Source of the DNA: a virus
DNA: 64,000 bases
Direction: 5' to 3' (one strand)
Virus record (IMG/VR): IMGVR_UViG_3300037391_000017
Span: 39,415-103,414 of that record
Shown here: positions 25,474-36,600 of the stretch, piece by piece
Position numbering within the stretch: position 1 is the stretch's first letter
Layout: each line of letters starts with the position of its first letter
The notes under the pieces: generated by a model
Told to the model about the DNA's origin: nothing
Database searches by the model: none
Seen by the model: the letters and a program-made list of their open reading frames with translations, nothing else
Made by a program: the position numbers and the translations under genes

Positions 25474-26102
25474 AGGGCTACGTCCAAATACGCTAAATCT
25501 TGGGCAAAATCGATACTTACAACCATGTGGGATTGAGAGGAATCGCCCGATACGGGAATTCCCGGGGCTGGAGGACTGCCTTCTATCAGGGCTGGTGCCT
25601 GATTCCCAGCGTCAGGTGTGTAGATGATGCTGATGATCCCGTCCGCATACGAAAGACCCGAGGGCGTGAATCCTTGAATCGCTAGTCCGGGTGTGGGTAA
25701 GAACGCCACGTAGTTGTTGCTCATCATGTACTGATCCGCCATCCCGAACGTCATCCACATCTTCAACTCATCCGCCTGCGGCACTGGCGTGCTCTGATCC
25801 AAGATCGTCATAGCCACGGGAGAAAGCAGTATTAGACCATAGGTGGGAAACGTCGCCTGATCGTCACGGTCGGGCTGAGGCCCGCTGGCGGTTGGATTAC
25901 TGAACTCTTTGTACCACGAAGCATAGATTGGGGTTGGCGGCGAACCGGGGGCAAATTGCTGTACTCCGTTGAGGTAATAGGTTCCATCTGCGGCGAAACC
26001 TGTGTGATTGTTTGTCGTCGGAAGATAAAAGGAGTCGTTGTTGTATGCCTGAATCAGGCAAGTGGCGACGATGTTCTGGGTGAGGTAGTTGTAATTCGCC
26101 AT
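25470..26102 (-). CDS. Hypothetical protein on opposite strand within tail block
   Basis: A 210-residue protein beginning MANYNYLTQNIVATCLIQAY at ATG 26102 behind TAGGAG. It is rich in Tyr, Pro, Asn and Thr, with no motif I recognise; the composition resembles phage structural or surface proteins. It is the only minus-strand gene between 5.2 and 51.6 kb, is convergent with the lysis cassette and divergent from an HNH endonuclease gene. The pair looks like an inserted accessory cassette (moron) between lysis and fibre genes. Confidence 0.65.
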   Translation of the reverse strand: MANYNYLTQNIVATCLIQAYNNDSFYLPTTNNHTGFAADGTYYLNGVQQFAPGSPPTPIYASWYKEFSNPTASGPQPDRDDQATFPTYGLILLSPVAMTILDQSTPVPQADELKMWMTFGMADQYMMSNNYVAFLPTPGLAIQGFTPSGLSYADGIISIIYTPDAGNQAPALIEGSPPAPGIPVSGDSSQSHMVVSIDFAQDLAYLDVAL

Positions 26103-26116
26103 GATTGCTCCTACAA

Positions 26117-26737
26117 ATGAGGGGCGTAGACCGAAAAGATGGCTCCCGAACTTTATTTTCCGAGGGTGAAAACAATAGTTTGACTTTCAGCCCCTTGGTT
26201 ATGGGGAAGCTTCCAAGATACGGTCGGCTAGTCGTTTGGGAAAAGATTGGCGAGGATTGCGTAGTGCAATGCGACTGCGGCAGCCCAAAGAAGGTTGTGG
26301 CTTGGAGTTCTCTCAAGTCGGGGGCGACCAAAAGTTGCGGTTGTCTTCGTCGGGAATTGCGGAAAAAGTACACGTCGCCCGTCTATGTGCTGAGAAACAT
26401 GGTGCTTGCTCGTTACCGTTCAGCGGCCCACAAACGGGGACTCGAATGGACGCTAACGAACGACCAGTGCAACATTTTGGTCGGCAGCGTTTGTCACTAC
26501 TGCGGCAGTAGTCCATCGGCTCTTCAGACCGCGAAGTGGACGAACGTGATTTTTGCTTACAACGGATTGGATCGAAAGGATAACGCTCTCGGGTACACCA
26601 CCGAAAACACCGTGGCCTGCTGCAAGCTGTGCAGTCATGCAAAAGCGGCGATGTCGTATTCCGAGTTTATCGCGTACCTTGTCAGGGCGGGAAGTTATCA
26701 GATGAGACAGGAATTCACGCTCAAGGCGGCAGTGTAA
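26117..26737 (+). CDS. HNH homing-type endonuclease
   Basis: A 206-residue protein from ATG 26117; alternative starts are TTG 26105 and ATG 26201. The middle carries the usual N-terminal module of phage HNH endonucleases (GRLVVWEKIG, CDCG, SGATKSCGC). A zinc-linked HNH core follows (VCHYCG, NGLDRKDN, CCKLCSHAK). Such proteins nick or cut DNA and promote their own spread between phages. It stands just before the tail-fibre gene and beside an oddly oriented gene, consistent with mobility. No intron or flanking repeat was seen. Confidence 0.85.
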   Translation: MRGVDRKDGSRTLFSEGENNSLTFSPLVMGKLPRYGRLVVWEKIGEDCVVQCDCGSPKKVVAWSSLKSGATKSCGCLRRELRKKYTSPVYVLRNMVLARYRSAAHKRGLEWTLTNDQCNILVGSVCHYCGSSPSALQTAKWTNVIFAYNGLDRKDNALGYTTENTVACCKLCSHAKAAMSYSEFIAYLVRAGSYQMRQEFTLKAAV

Positions 26738-26740
26738 AAT

Positions 26741-29700
26741 ATGGGCTCTTTCACTTTCGATTGGCAAAAAACGTATCCGACCGTCGTGTCCAGAACTCTT
26801 GATCCGACCTCAAAATCGCTTGTGACCGTCGTGGGTATGCACGACCGTCAGATCACCGACGCCGATATCAACCTGATTCAAGACCTTCAGGACTACAAAC
26901 GTCGGCGACAACTTAACGATCAAGTTACATCGGGTAGTCTGACCTACACCCCATTCCAGTACGCGACGTTGGTCTCGAACACGTTCTATGTTCCAGCGTT
27001 TGACATTCTTTTCAACGGCGAAGTGATCTCAATTCAGGGTAACAACTCATCCAACCTGACACTCAACGCGGTGACCCTACCCAATCCCCCTGTTTGGTCT
27101 CCGGGCACGCAAGAAGAAGATGCGAGACTTTACATCGCCTTCGTTGAAATCTGGTATCAGTCGTTGAACCCCCAGACGGGGCAGGGGTATTACATCGACC
27201 CGATCACAGGATTGCGCTACTTCTATCCGTATGGCGGCGTCAATCCAGTCTCTACGAACGCCGAGATAGTTCCCGACGATTCAGTTGATCCATTCCAAGG
27301 ATTGTTCACTACCGAGCGTGCACAGATTCAATGGCGCATCAGCGTTCAGCGTGTGGGACTCAACTACAACTTCTCGCAATTCCAGTACGGTCTCGATCCA
27401 TCGACTGCGACCCCAGCGTTCCCGAACATTTCCATGGCGGTGTACCCGCAAGCACTTCAGTCGGCTCCCATCACGCAATACACATACGCGAACATGGGCT
27501 CGCTCAACGGCGATACGGCAGCGTGGCGTGCAGGTGATGGCAACGTGTACAACTCGCTCGGCACCATGGACGGTTACAGCTACGCCTTCCCGCTCGCGGT
27601 CGTCTTCCAAAAGAACTCAGGTAATTTCGACATCGTTCAAAATTTGTATGGCTGTGGTAACGCCAATCCGCCTTACCCGATTACGTCGGGCACCAACGGC
27701 CTGCTCTCTTCGGGCATTTCGGGACGTTTCGATTCCCGCCTTGCTGACCAGATTTTCCAAGACAACGTGGTAGACACCCGTTCGACCATCAATCTCGCGG
27801 GCTGGGACATGGATTCTCTTTGCCGCTATGGGTTCGGCGACCTCGTACAGGGTGAAACTCAGCTTGCAATTTCACGCGGTGACCTGTCGGTTTCAGCGAC
27901 TTCGGCAGAAAACTGCGGTTCACGGTTGAACTACTACGTCGCTATGTCTCCGACTGGCATCATCAATACCAATACGATTGGCGCATGGGATGGGTTCTCG
28001 AACGGGTTTAGCACCGATCTCCGCACTTTCACGTCCACTATCGCGGTTTCGACCAGTAACAAATCGTTGGGCAGCAACGGCAATCCGTGGATCAGCGGAC
28101 CACCACAGGGTGACGCATTCACGATTACCTTGCCAGTCAATACGACGGCAACCATTCAATCTATCGCCGTAACCGCATTGGTGACCAACCCATCGACGAA
28201 CACTATCACACCCGCCGCCCTGCTGAACGGGCAGGTGACAATCAATGGGCTCGGTTCCAAATCGGTAACCGTACAGTTGACAGACGCGCTGGGAGGCACC
28301 GCATTTGATCCGGGCGCAAATCCCATCTACGCAACAATCGGGGTTCAATATCCCGCAGGGGGGAGTGGTCTCGTCCATGTCCCGTATGTGATTGACGGCG
28401 GTCAGTTGTTCGACAATTCCACGGGTATCACGATGCCCGTATACGGCGTTTCGGAGTACGAAGTGCAGTCGTCACAGCTTGCGTTGCAGGCATACCAAGT
28501 TTTTGCGGTCAACCCCGAATATTCGGATACGCAGTTCGGCACTCGAATCTGGGTTCAAATTCCGGGTTCAACTGGGCAAGCACAAACGCTGGGCACTCAG
28601 ACGTACACCACGTTCGTGATCCCCCGCACCGATCTCAATGAGTCCGTGAACGGTCTATACGGTATTGTAGCGTTTGATTTACTGACCAACGTGAATTACC
28701 CCATCTCAAATCGCGTGGTGAATGGGAATAATTTTGTCCTGACAATTCAGGCAGTAGTTCCCACAACTTCCACCATGGTTGTCGTTTTCATCGCACAGAA
28801 CACCGCGCAATTAGCTTACAACGCTCCAGTCAAGGGCGTCACCGAGATTGAGGAAACAGTTTTATTCGGTAACTTCAATGGGTCTTTCTTCACGATGGAT
28901 CAACGTGTGCAGGTGGTTTCGACGGTGTACAACGGCGCGATTGCAAACACCACCACGGTTATCTTGGCGGCTCAGCAGCCCAACATCAGCACCCTATCGA
29001 CTGGGTGCAGCATCAAAGGCATCTCGGGCGATGATGCGGGAAATCGATTCGTCTGGATTTCCGACAATGCCTCACCTACGCCCAACTTCACAGCTACGGC
29101 CATACCATCGACCAGCATTACCATCAACAACGGCGTCGTCACACTGATTATTCCGGGCAACCTGTCAACGGCCCAGTTCTTCTTTGTGGGATCAATTCTC
29201 CCCGCATTCGATCCACTTTCAAGTCTGATCGTCGAGATGCATTACATCCCGTATCAGGGCGAGGGAGTTTTGAACCGCGACTATGAGTTCCTGCACGCCG
29301 AGGACAACGCCCTCATCACGACCAACGGTACGGGTTCCGCCCCCATCGTTGGGTTGAAAGACATTTATCCGTACAACCGTGAGTTGCCGATTGCGATCAT
29401 GATGCCCGCACAGCCCGGTTGGAATGACGCCACGCTCACTAACGAAGCTCTTGAAACATTCTTCGATTCAAACTTCGTAGCAATGCGAGTGAATAACGTT
29501 GAGCACACATTCTTGGCTCCGATGCACACGAACGATTTCATCCCTCCGATTGACAGGGATATCCGCAAGTCCATACGTTTCATAGCGGTGTCCACGGGCG
29601 GTAGAGGATTTGCAACGGCGGTTCCGCATCTGGGCTTTGCAATTGCCCCGCCAACAGCCCGCACCGTGTTGGGCGTCAATCTACAGGCTACCACCGCCCC

Positions 29701-30622
29701 AATTACGTTGTACGTCAACAACGTCACGGGTCTGGACACTAACACAGGTTTGTCACTGAGTTCAGCAAAGCTGACAATTTTGTCCGCGATGAATGAGTTG
29801 CCGCCAGTCCTCAGCTTCCCGTGCGTTATCGAACTTGCGGATACGGGGGTGCCATACAACGTCACCAACATTCAGGGCAGCGGTGGATTGGAAGAAATTA
29901 CGCTGGGCGATGGTGTGAGTGAAAGTCTATTCGCGTTCGCTTTGGCTAACCTGTCCCGCGTGATTCAGGGCGAGGGTCGTTTGGTTATCTCGATTCAATC
30001 GGGAGCGACCGATCAGGCGGTCATCGACGCCACAGGATTTTCGGGTACGGGCTTAGGGCCGACGTATGCGTTCTACATTGATACGAGTCGCGTGATCTTC
30101 AATGGCATCGTGTTCAAAGGATTCCAGAGTTCCGCCATCAAAGGGAGAAATGCCGACATTCAGTTTGTAAATTGTGGCTGGGTGGATAACCTTCAAGCAG
30201 GTTCTTACGAAGAGGCGTGCGGCGTTGTCATCGACGGAGGCAGTATCACGCTGCCGAGTTCAGGTGTGGGGCACATCGGAACAGGCGGTACAAGCATCAG
30301 TGCTACGAGTGTCAACATGCTTTTGGAGACGAGCCCCGCCGCTTTGAACACGGCTCCGTTCTTTGTAGTTGAGCGCGGATCGAACCTGACACTCATGACG
30401 CACGGTGTCAGCGGCTTGCAGGAAAATCTCCCGCAAGTATCTCCGTTCATTATCGTGGCTCAAGCGGAATTGAATAGTAGCGTTGTAGTTACGGCAGATT
30501 TTCAAACTTGGGGAAGTTGCGTGCTTGAAGCAAATTCAGTCTTGGCTCAGACCGTTCAAACAAATTCGTTTCTCGGCGGTGTGATAGCGGACGTTACGTC
30601 AAGCACAGTGACACAATTATAA
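26741..30622 (+). CDS. Tail fibre/spike protein with beta-helix C-terminus
   Basis: A 1293-residue protein. The N-terminal ~110 residues (QITDADINLIQDLQDYKRRR) resemble baseplate-attachment domains of fibres, which often have a V-T-D-x-D-x-N-x-x-Q pattern. The middle is long and beta-rich. Residues about 980-1230 look like a right-handed beta-helix (FNGIVFKGFQSSAIKG, IQFVNCGWVDN), the fold of many receptor-degrading spikes. It starts three bases after the HNH stop and begins the fibre cluster. Probably a receptor-binding fibre or tail spike; substrate unknown. Confidence 0.7.
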   Translation: MGSFTFDWQKTYPTVVSRTLDPTSKSLVTVVGMHDRQITDADINLIQDLQDYKRRRQLNDQVTSGSLTYTPFQYATLVSNTFYVPAFDILFNGEVISIQGNNSSNLTLNAVTLPNPPVWSPGTQEEDARLYIAFVEIWYQSLNPQTGQGYYIDPITGLRYFYPYGGVNPVSTNAEIVPDDSVDPFQGLFTTERAQIQWRISVQRVGLNYNFSQFQYGLDPSTATPAFPNISMAVYPQALQSAPITQYTYANMGSLNGDTAAWRAGDGNVYNSLGTMDGYSYAFPLAVVFQKNSGNFDIVQNLYGCGNANPPYPITSGTNGLLSSGISGRFDSRLADQIFQDNVVDTRSTINLAGWDMDSLCRYGFGDLVQGETQLAISRGDLSVSATSAENCGSRLNYYVAMSPTGIINTNTIGAWDGFSNGFSTDLRTFTSTIAVSTSNKSLGSNGNPWISGPPQGDAFTITLPVNTTATIQSIAVTALVTNPSTNTITPAALLNGQVTINGLGSKSVTVQLTDALGGTAFDPGANPIYATIGVQYPAGGSGLVHVPYVIDGGQLFDNSTGITMPVYGVSEYEVQSSQLALQAYQVFAVNPEYSDTQFGTRIWVQIPGSTGQAQTLGTQTYTTFVIPRTDLNESVNGLYGIVAFDLLTNVNYPISNRVVNGNNFVLTIQAVVPTTSTMVVVFIAQNTAQLAYNAPVKGVTEIEETVLFGNFNGSFFTMDQRVQVVSTVYNGAIANTTTVILAAQQPNISTLSTGCSIKGISGDDAGNRFVWISDNASPTPNFTATAIPSTSITINNGVVTLIIPGNLSTAQFFFVGSILPAFDPLSSLIVEMHYIPYQGEGVLNRDYEFLHAEDNALITTNGTGSAPIVGLKDIYPYNRELPIAIMMPAQPGWNDATLTNEALETFFDSNFVAMRVNNVEHTFLAPMHTNDFIPPIDRDIRKSIRFIAVSTGGRGFATAVPHLGFAIAPPTARTVLGVNLQATTAPITLYVNNVTGLDTNTGLSLSSAKLTILSAMNELPPVLSFPCVIELADTGVPYNVTNIQGSGGLEEITLGDGVSESLFAFALANLSRVIQGEGRLVISIQSGATDQAVIDATGFSGTGLGPTYAFYIDTSRVIFNGIVFKGFQSSAIKGRNADIQFVNCGWVDNLQAGSYEEACGVVIDGGSITLPSSGVGHIGTGGTSISATSVNMLLETSPAALNTAPFFVVERGSNLTLMTHGVSGLQENLPQVSPFIIVAQAELNSSVVVTADFQTWGSCVLEANSVLAQTVQTNSFLGGVIADVTSSTVTQL

Positions 30623-30631
30623 GGATCAAAA

Positions 30632-33600
30632 ATGCCTAATCCTCCAAATCTCGGTTACGTAGGTCCAGTATCGGCGCTCATTGATAACAACAATGTCCTG
30701 ACCGTTAGCTGGGTGCCGCCGACAGGCCCGGACTACACAAACTGGGAAATTATTCTCAATGGGATTCCGACCGCCTCCGTGCCCGCACCATCCCCGTATT
30801 TAGGGACGCCATTGTTTTACACGACGACCTTAGCCGCAGGCTCGTATACGATGGACATGCTGACCAACGTTGCTGGCTCCCCGCCCGCATCGTTTGACTG
30901 GGAAGCGTTTAACTCGACTCTTAATGTATGGCAGTCCGTTGCTCCCCCGACCGGATCGTATCTCGCTTTCCCCGACGCTATCCCTTCGGCGGATGTCGTA
31001 TTCAGCAGCCTCACCCTCGAACTTGGGCAGCCTTTAACTCTTACGCTCCAGCCTGCGTACACGGGTGCCGACCAATGGCAGGTTCTTTGGCCTGATGGTT
31101 CGAATACGGGATGGCTGCCGTTGTCAGCATCTCTCTTGACCAAGCAATTCTCGATCACGGGTCCGTTGGACGTTGTAATTCAGACTCGCAGACTTTACAA
31201 CACTTCGTCAAACAGCCCAGCCGTCATTCTGATGCGGCAACTTACGGTTCAAATATTCGTTGTCGATCAGCAGTACACGGGGACGACCACGACCTCATCT
31301 TCCTTGACAGGCACGCTGGGTATCGGCGGTCAACAGGGATTTGAGATCACAGGCGCAACGGGCGTAGGCTCGGTCGCCAATCCATGGGAAGTGGCTGCTC
31401 GTGCGATTGTACGTGACACGGTTACTAACGAACTCAAGCTGCTCGTTGCGACGACTCGCTTCTCCAACGCTTCCTCCCTGCTAGGTACGATGGGTATCGA
31501 CGTATTCCCCATCGGAGGACGCCCGAAGGACAAGGAACTGATCGCACCTGTCTACGAGAACAGTTTCAACGCTCTCACATCTTCAATCCCCGTGAATATC
31601 ACGACGACGCAACTACCGACGAGCATTTACGTCGGCAAGGCCATGGCGGAATTCCAGATGCAGGCATCGGGTGGGAACACGCCGTATGCTTGGTACACGG
31701 ACGGTCTCCCTGCTGGTTTGAAGTTAAGCATCAATGGCGTGTTGAGCGGAACCCCGTTGACTTTGGGTACTTTCTCCATCAATTTCGCCGTACAGGATTC
31801 TAGCGTGCCGTTCTACATCGCCGAGGCCGCGTTCCCCATCACTGTCAGTACCGATTTGTTAGTGCAGATCGCGCTAGGCCAGACCGATGCCAACGGCAAC
31901 CTGCTCACACCGCTTGGAACTTCGCTTGGTGTGGCGCAAGTTGATACGCCTTACGCAGTCCTGATGGCAGTTGGAAATATTAACCCATCCAATCCTATTC
32001 CGGGCGGCTTGCCGCCGTACACGTGGAGCATCCCCGCTGGCAATTTGCCCGCTGGACTCAGCATCAACGCGACCACAGGGTTGATCTCGGGTACTCCGAG
32101 CACGTATAATTCATCTTCGGATTTCACCAAGACGTTCCCAGCGGTCGTTCAGGTGACGGATGCTATCGGTGCCATCGCCACGCAGACGTACACGATGACA
32201 CTGGAACCCGCCGCATTGCAGTATGGGAACATTGAACAGTCGCTCGTCTACGCGAATCAACAGTTCGGATTGACGATTCCAATCTTCGGTGGGTTCTCGC
32301 CTTACTACCTCCTTCAATTTCTTGTCCCGCCGCTGCAAGGCACATATTATGGCCCAGCAGCCATCGTAGATGGGCAAGTTCAGGTTGATGTCAACTACCC
32401 AACTGCGGGCACGTACTCGTTCATCGTTGTCATTCAAGACAGCGCGTCCCCTGTTGGGTATACGCCCGTAACGCCCGCCAAGCAGATCACGCAACAGTTC
32501 ACCATCACTGTTGAACCTGCGATCAGTGATCCTATCCTCGTCCCCGCTTTCGTGGATCATGTGTGGAACTTTGGAGACATCTACAAAGCAACCCCGCTCG
32601 CTATCACTGGAGACCTTGCAGGCTTCACTCTCGGCGGGACATTCATCAGTCTAAATTCCGCTATCCCCGTCATTGGCGGTGTTGTGTATACCGATACGCC
32701 CGGATTTTGCAGCGGCGGTGCTGGCGATGCTTATGCGAACCTGACTTTCATTGTTTCGGGATTCCAGCAAGCAAAAAACAACGGCACATTTTTGTGCACG
32801 GCGTCTACGGCGACCTCATTGACTTTGAATAACACGGCAAGCGTACCGGAGACTATCCCCGCACTCGGCTACGGCTATCCGCTTACTTCAGCCGCCCCCA
32901 CGCCTCTTCCATCGGGCTCCACGGGTAATCTCGCAAGTCCTATCGCTCCGTTCTCGTTGACGACAACGTATACATTCGCCACTGCTCAACCGAGTGCGGC
33001 ATTGAATGCTCTTGTCGGACAACAGATCGTCGTAAGCGGCTTCGTGACTAACCCTTCCAACAACGGTCCGTTCTACTGTGTAGATTCCACTGCGACCCAA
33101 TTGATACTGAGTAATAAACTCGGTACGAACGAAAATGCTCCGAGCAGTACGTATTCGTTAATTTCGGCGATTAGCGGGAGCGCCTCAGCATCTCCAGTCA
33201 CTCTGGAACTTGGCATCGCGGCAAATTATGCCATCCTTGCATACAGTGGAATTACGGGTTCGGGTTTTGACACGATCACAGGCGGTGACATTGGTACACA
33301 GACGGCTACAATCACTGGCTTCAACCCACCGCCCGCCACTGTTGACAACGCTGACGCGGCCAATGCACGTATCGCTGGCAACGCGGCATATCTCTACTAC
33401 AGCGGGTTGACTCCCACCCTCTCGGGCCTGTCGAATCTGAGTACCAGCGGTAACGGTTCGAGCGCATCGACTTATATTCCGGGTGTCTATGTTGGCGCGT
33501 CCAGCTTGAACATCCCCACCACAATCACTCTCGATGCTCAGGGAAATCCGAATGCCGTGTTCGTGTTCTTCGCCGGTTCGACAATCATGCTTCAAAGCGG

Positions 33601-36600
33601 AGCATCAGTTCTATTGGTTAACGGAGCGCAGGCAGCTAACGTTGTTTGGTGTGTTGGAAGTTCCTTCACACAGGTCGGGTCTGCCGATACAATGGTCGGC
33701 ACCATCCTTGCCTACGCGAGCATCACGTTGAATGGCGGAAACCTAAACGGTAGAGCGTTAGCCGTAGGTGGTGGTAACGGAGCCGTGACAATCGCGGCGG
33801 CTGAGGTGGTTACAGTATCGTCTGGAAGCGGTTCTCCTTCCACTACAGTTTACGCCGCCGAACCGGGCACGTTCCCACTGTCGCTGTCGGGTAACTTCAC
33901 AGTCACAGGATTTGACTACGCTGGAAATAACGGCATATTCGCTATTGTATCGGTCCCCTCAACGAGCGAACTGATTTTGGCTAACCCCAACGGTTCGCCG
34001 ACCATCGACTATGCTGCTGGTAGTCCTCCAGTCGCCGCAGCTACTCAGATAGCGGTAGCGGTACAGGCGGCAGCGAAGGCATTGCAAGTACAATCGGGTG
34101 CAGTTTTGGCGGACGGCATCGTAATCGCCATCGATCCAATCATTCCAGAAGTAGAAGTCAGTGGGCCTCCATCGGGGGTTTACGGTAACGTGCAGTACAT
34201 GCTGCCTCTCCTGCTTCAGTTGGCAGGTGTCACCGAAGCTACGGCGTCTCAGCCGTACACATTCTTGACGCACAACGATTCGGCGGCTCTCGGCTGGGTA
34301 CAGGGTACGGACATTGGGGTGATAAGCACAACCACACGTCCCTACATTGTCGGAGAAGTTGTCGGTCTGAACCCGCGTCAGCCGTACTACAACTCGCCCT
34401 ACGTTCCTTCAATTACCCCTAATCCTGCGCCAAGTGATGCTCCGTGGAGTGCCACGATGCCTGCTACGGTTGGAGGTAAGGCGAACGGACTGCCGCCGGG
34501 TCTTTCACTCGATGCAAACACGGGATTGATTTACGGTACGCTCACGGGCACCGTGTCCCCAACTTTCACCAGTGTCATTCAGTACACAGGTGCGACTGGT
34601 ATAGTCCACGGTGTGTTGACAATCACTTGGAATACTGTAGCGAGTGCTTTCGCCTTGATCGATAACATTCAAGACGGTATATCTCTCGGCACGATGCTGA
34701 CAGGTACGACGAGTTCGCCTACCATGTACATAACCGTACCTGCGGGCGTCACGCCGATCTCGGCTTCCGTTTACTACGCAAGAGGCGTTCTCAGCGGCAC
34801 ACTTCCAGCAGGCTTAGTCCTAAGCTCTACCGCCGATATAAACGGCAATTTCTACATCACGGGTTCGGCTACAGAGAGCGGATATTTCGATGTTTGGTTC
34901 CAAGTCATCGCGAATACGGGCATTGCGTATCTGCATCACCGCCTCTCCGTTAATTTTGCCGCTCCGTTGACGATTGTCAGCACATCGCTGCCAAACATCA
35001 GTGCCCTGTTTTACGATACGCAACTGCAAGGATTTGGTGGACAACCGTCCTACACATGGTCGGCGGTCTTCCCAGCGGGAGCCGCAGGGTTGAGTATCAG
35101 TGCATCTGGGTTAATCACTGGTACGTTGTCCTCGCCTCCGGGGTCTAGCCCCACTGATCTCGGTAACGTCGCGGTCACCTTGACGGATCAGCGAGGCCCA
35201 AGTTCCGCCGTCACAGTGCAGCTTGACCTCACGTACAACAACAATCTGAGTATCACAACGCCATCGCTGGGTATAGCGACGGTCACCGATGATCCTAACG
35301 GATACGCATTCCAGATGCAGGCCGCGAGCGGCACACCGCCGTACACGTGGAATCTTGTCACGGGTACTCTGCCGACAGGCATTACGCTCAGCAGTTCGGG
35401 GTTGTTGTCAGGCACTTACGCAGGTGCGCTCGGCGGGTCTTACCCCGTGAATATTTCCGTTACAGACTTTGTGTCCACGGTTGTATCCCGCAACTTCACC
35501 GTGACTACGGGCGTCCTGACTGGAAGCATCAACGATAGCGGGGTGGGACTCATACCGCGAGGCGCGGCATACCAAGGAACACTCGTGGCGACGTTGTGCA
35601 TGATACCGCCGATACAGTGGCAGGTTGCACCCACCACGGGTTATCCGAACCTCCTTCCTTCGGGTCTGGCATTGCAGGCAAATGGTGCGGGAGCGACGGC
35701 GACGATTGCCGGTACGTACCCATTACCCCCATCTCTGATCGCCCCCATACTGGTCGATTACCCAGTCAGGGTTGTCGCAGTGGACAGTTTGGGCGACACG
35801 GCAGAGATCATCCTAGAACTCAGCACCGACACAAATCTGGTCATCATTGGATGGGATACTGTGCCCGCATCGGGTACGGTTCAGTCGTTCCCATTGCCGA
35901 ACGCGGTTATCACCGCTAATTACGGCCCAATCCAACTCGTCGCGATTAACGGCGTACCCGTGGTGGTGGATGGGGTTGATGGTGGGGCGTACAACCAATA
36001 CAACTGGAGCAGCGTTCCGACATTCCCATTCAACGGGCTTTCACTTTCAGGAAGTGGATCGACGGCAGGTCAAATTTCGGGTGCAGCTTCGACGCGGTTC
36101 ACCCAGAGCTTCGTCTTCACGGTGTCGGACAATCTCACGCCGCCCAACACGGCACAGATCACCACGACGCTTTCTTCGCAGACATCATCACTGACCATTA
36201 CCACTGCATCGCTACCGTCCGCAGCGGCAGGTGTTCCGTATTCAGCCCCGCTGACAGAAACGGGCGCACAGGGCACTCCTACATGGTCTATCGTTGGCGG
36301 GGCTCTACCGTCAGGGCTCTCGTTGTCGTCTACGACGGGCAGCACAATTCAGATTGTAGGCACCACGATTCAGGTTGGGCCTGCTTCCATCACGTTCCGG
36401 GTGACGGATGTTGGCGGACCTAACAACGGTGCGTACTTCAACAAAACCCTCACCCTCACGGTCGCTTCAGGGTTGACATTGCAGACTGGGATCGATTACA
36501 CGGACTCGACCACGTACAACATCCTCGGGTACGTCGATAAGGGCAACGTGGTTTCCATTTCCCCGCGCCCAAACCTGTCGTTCTATGTGGTTGCAACAAA

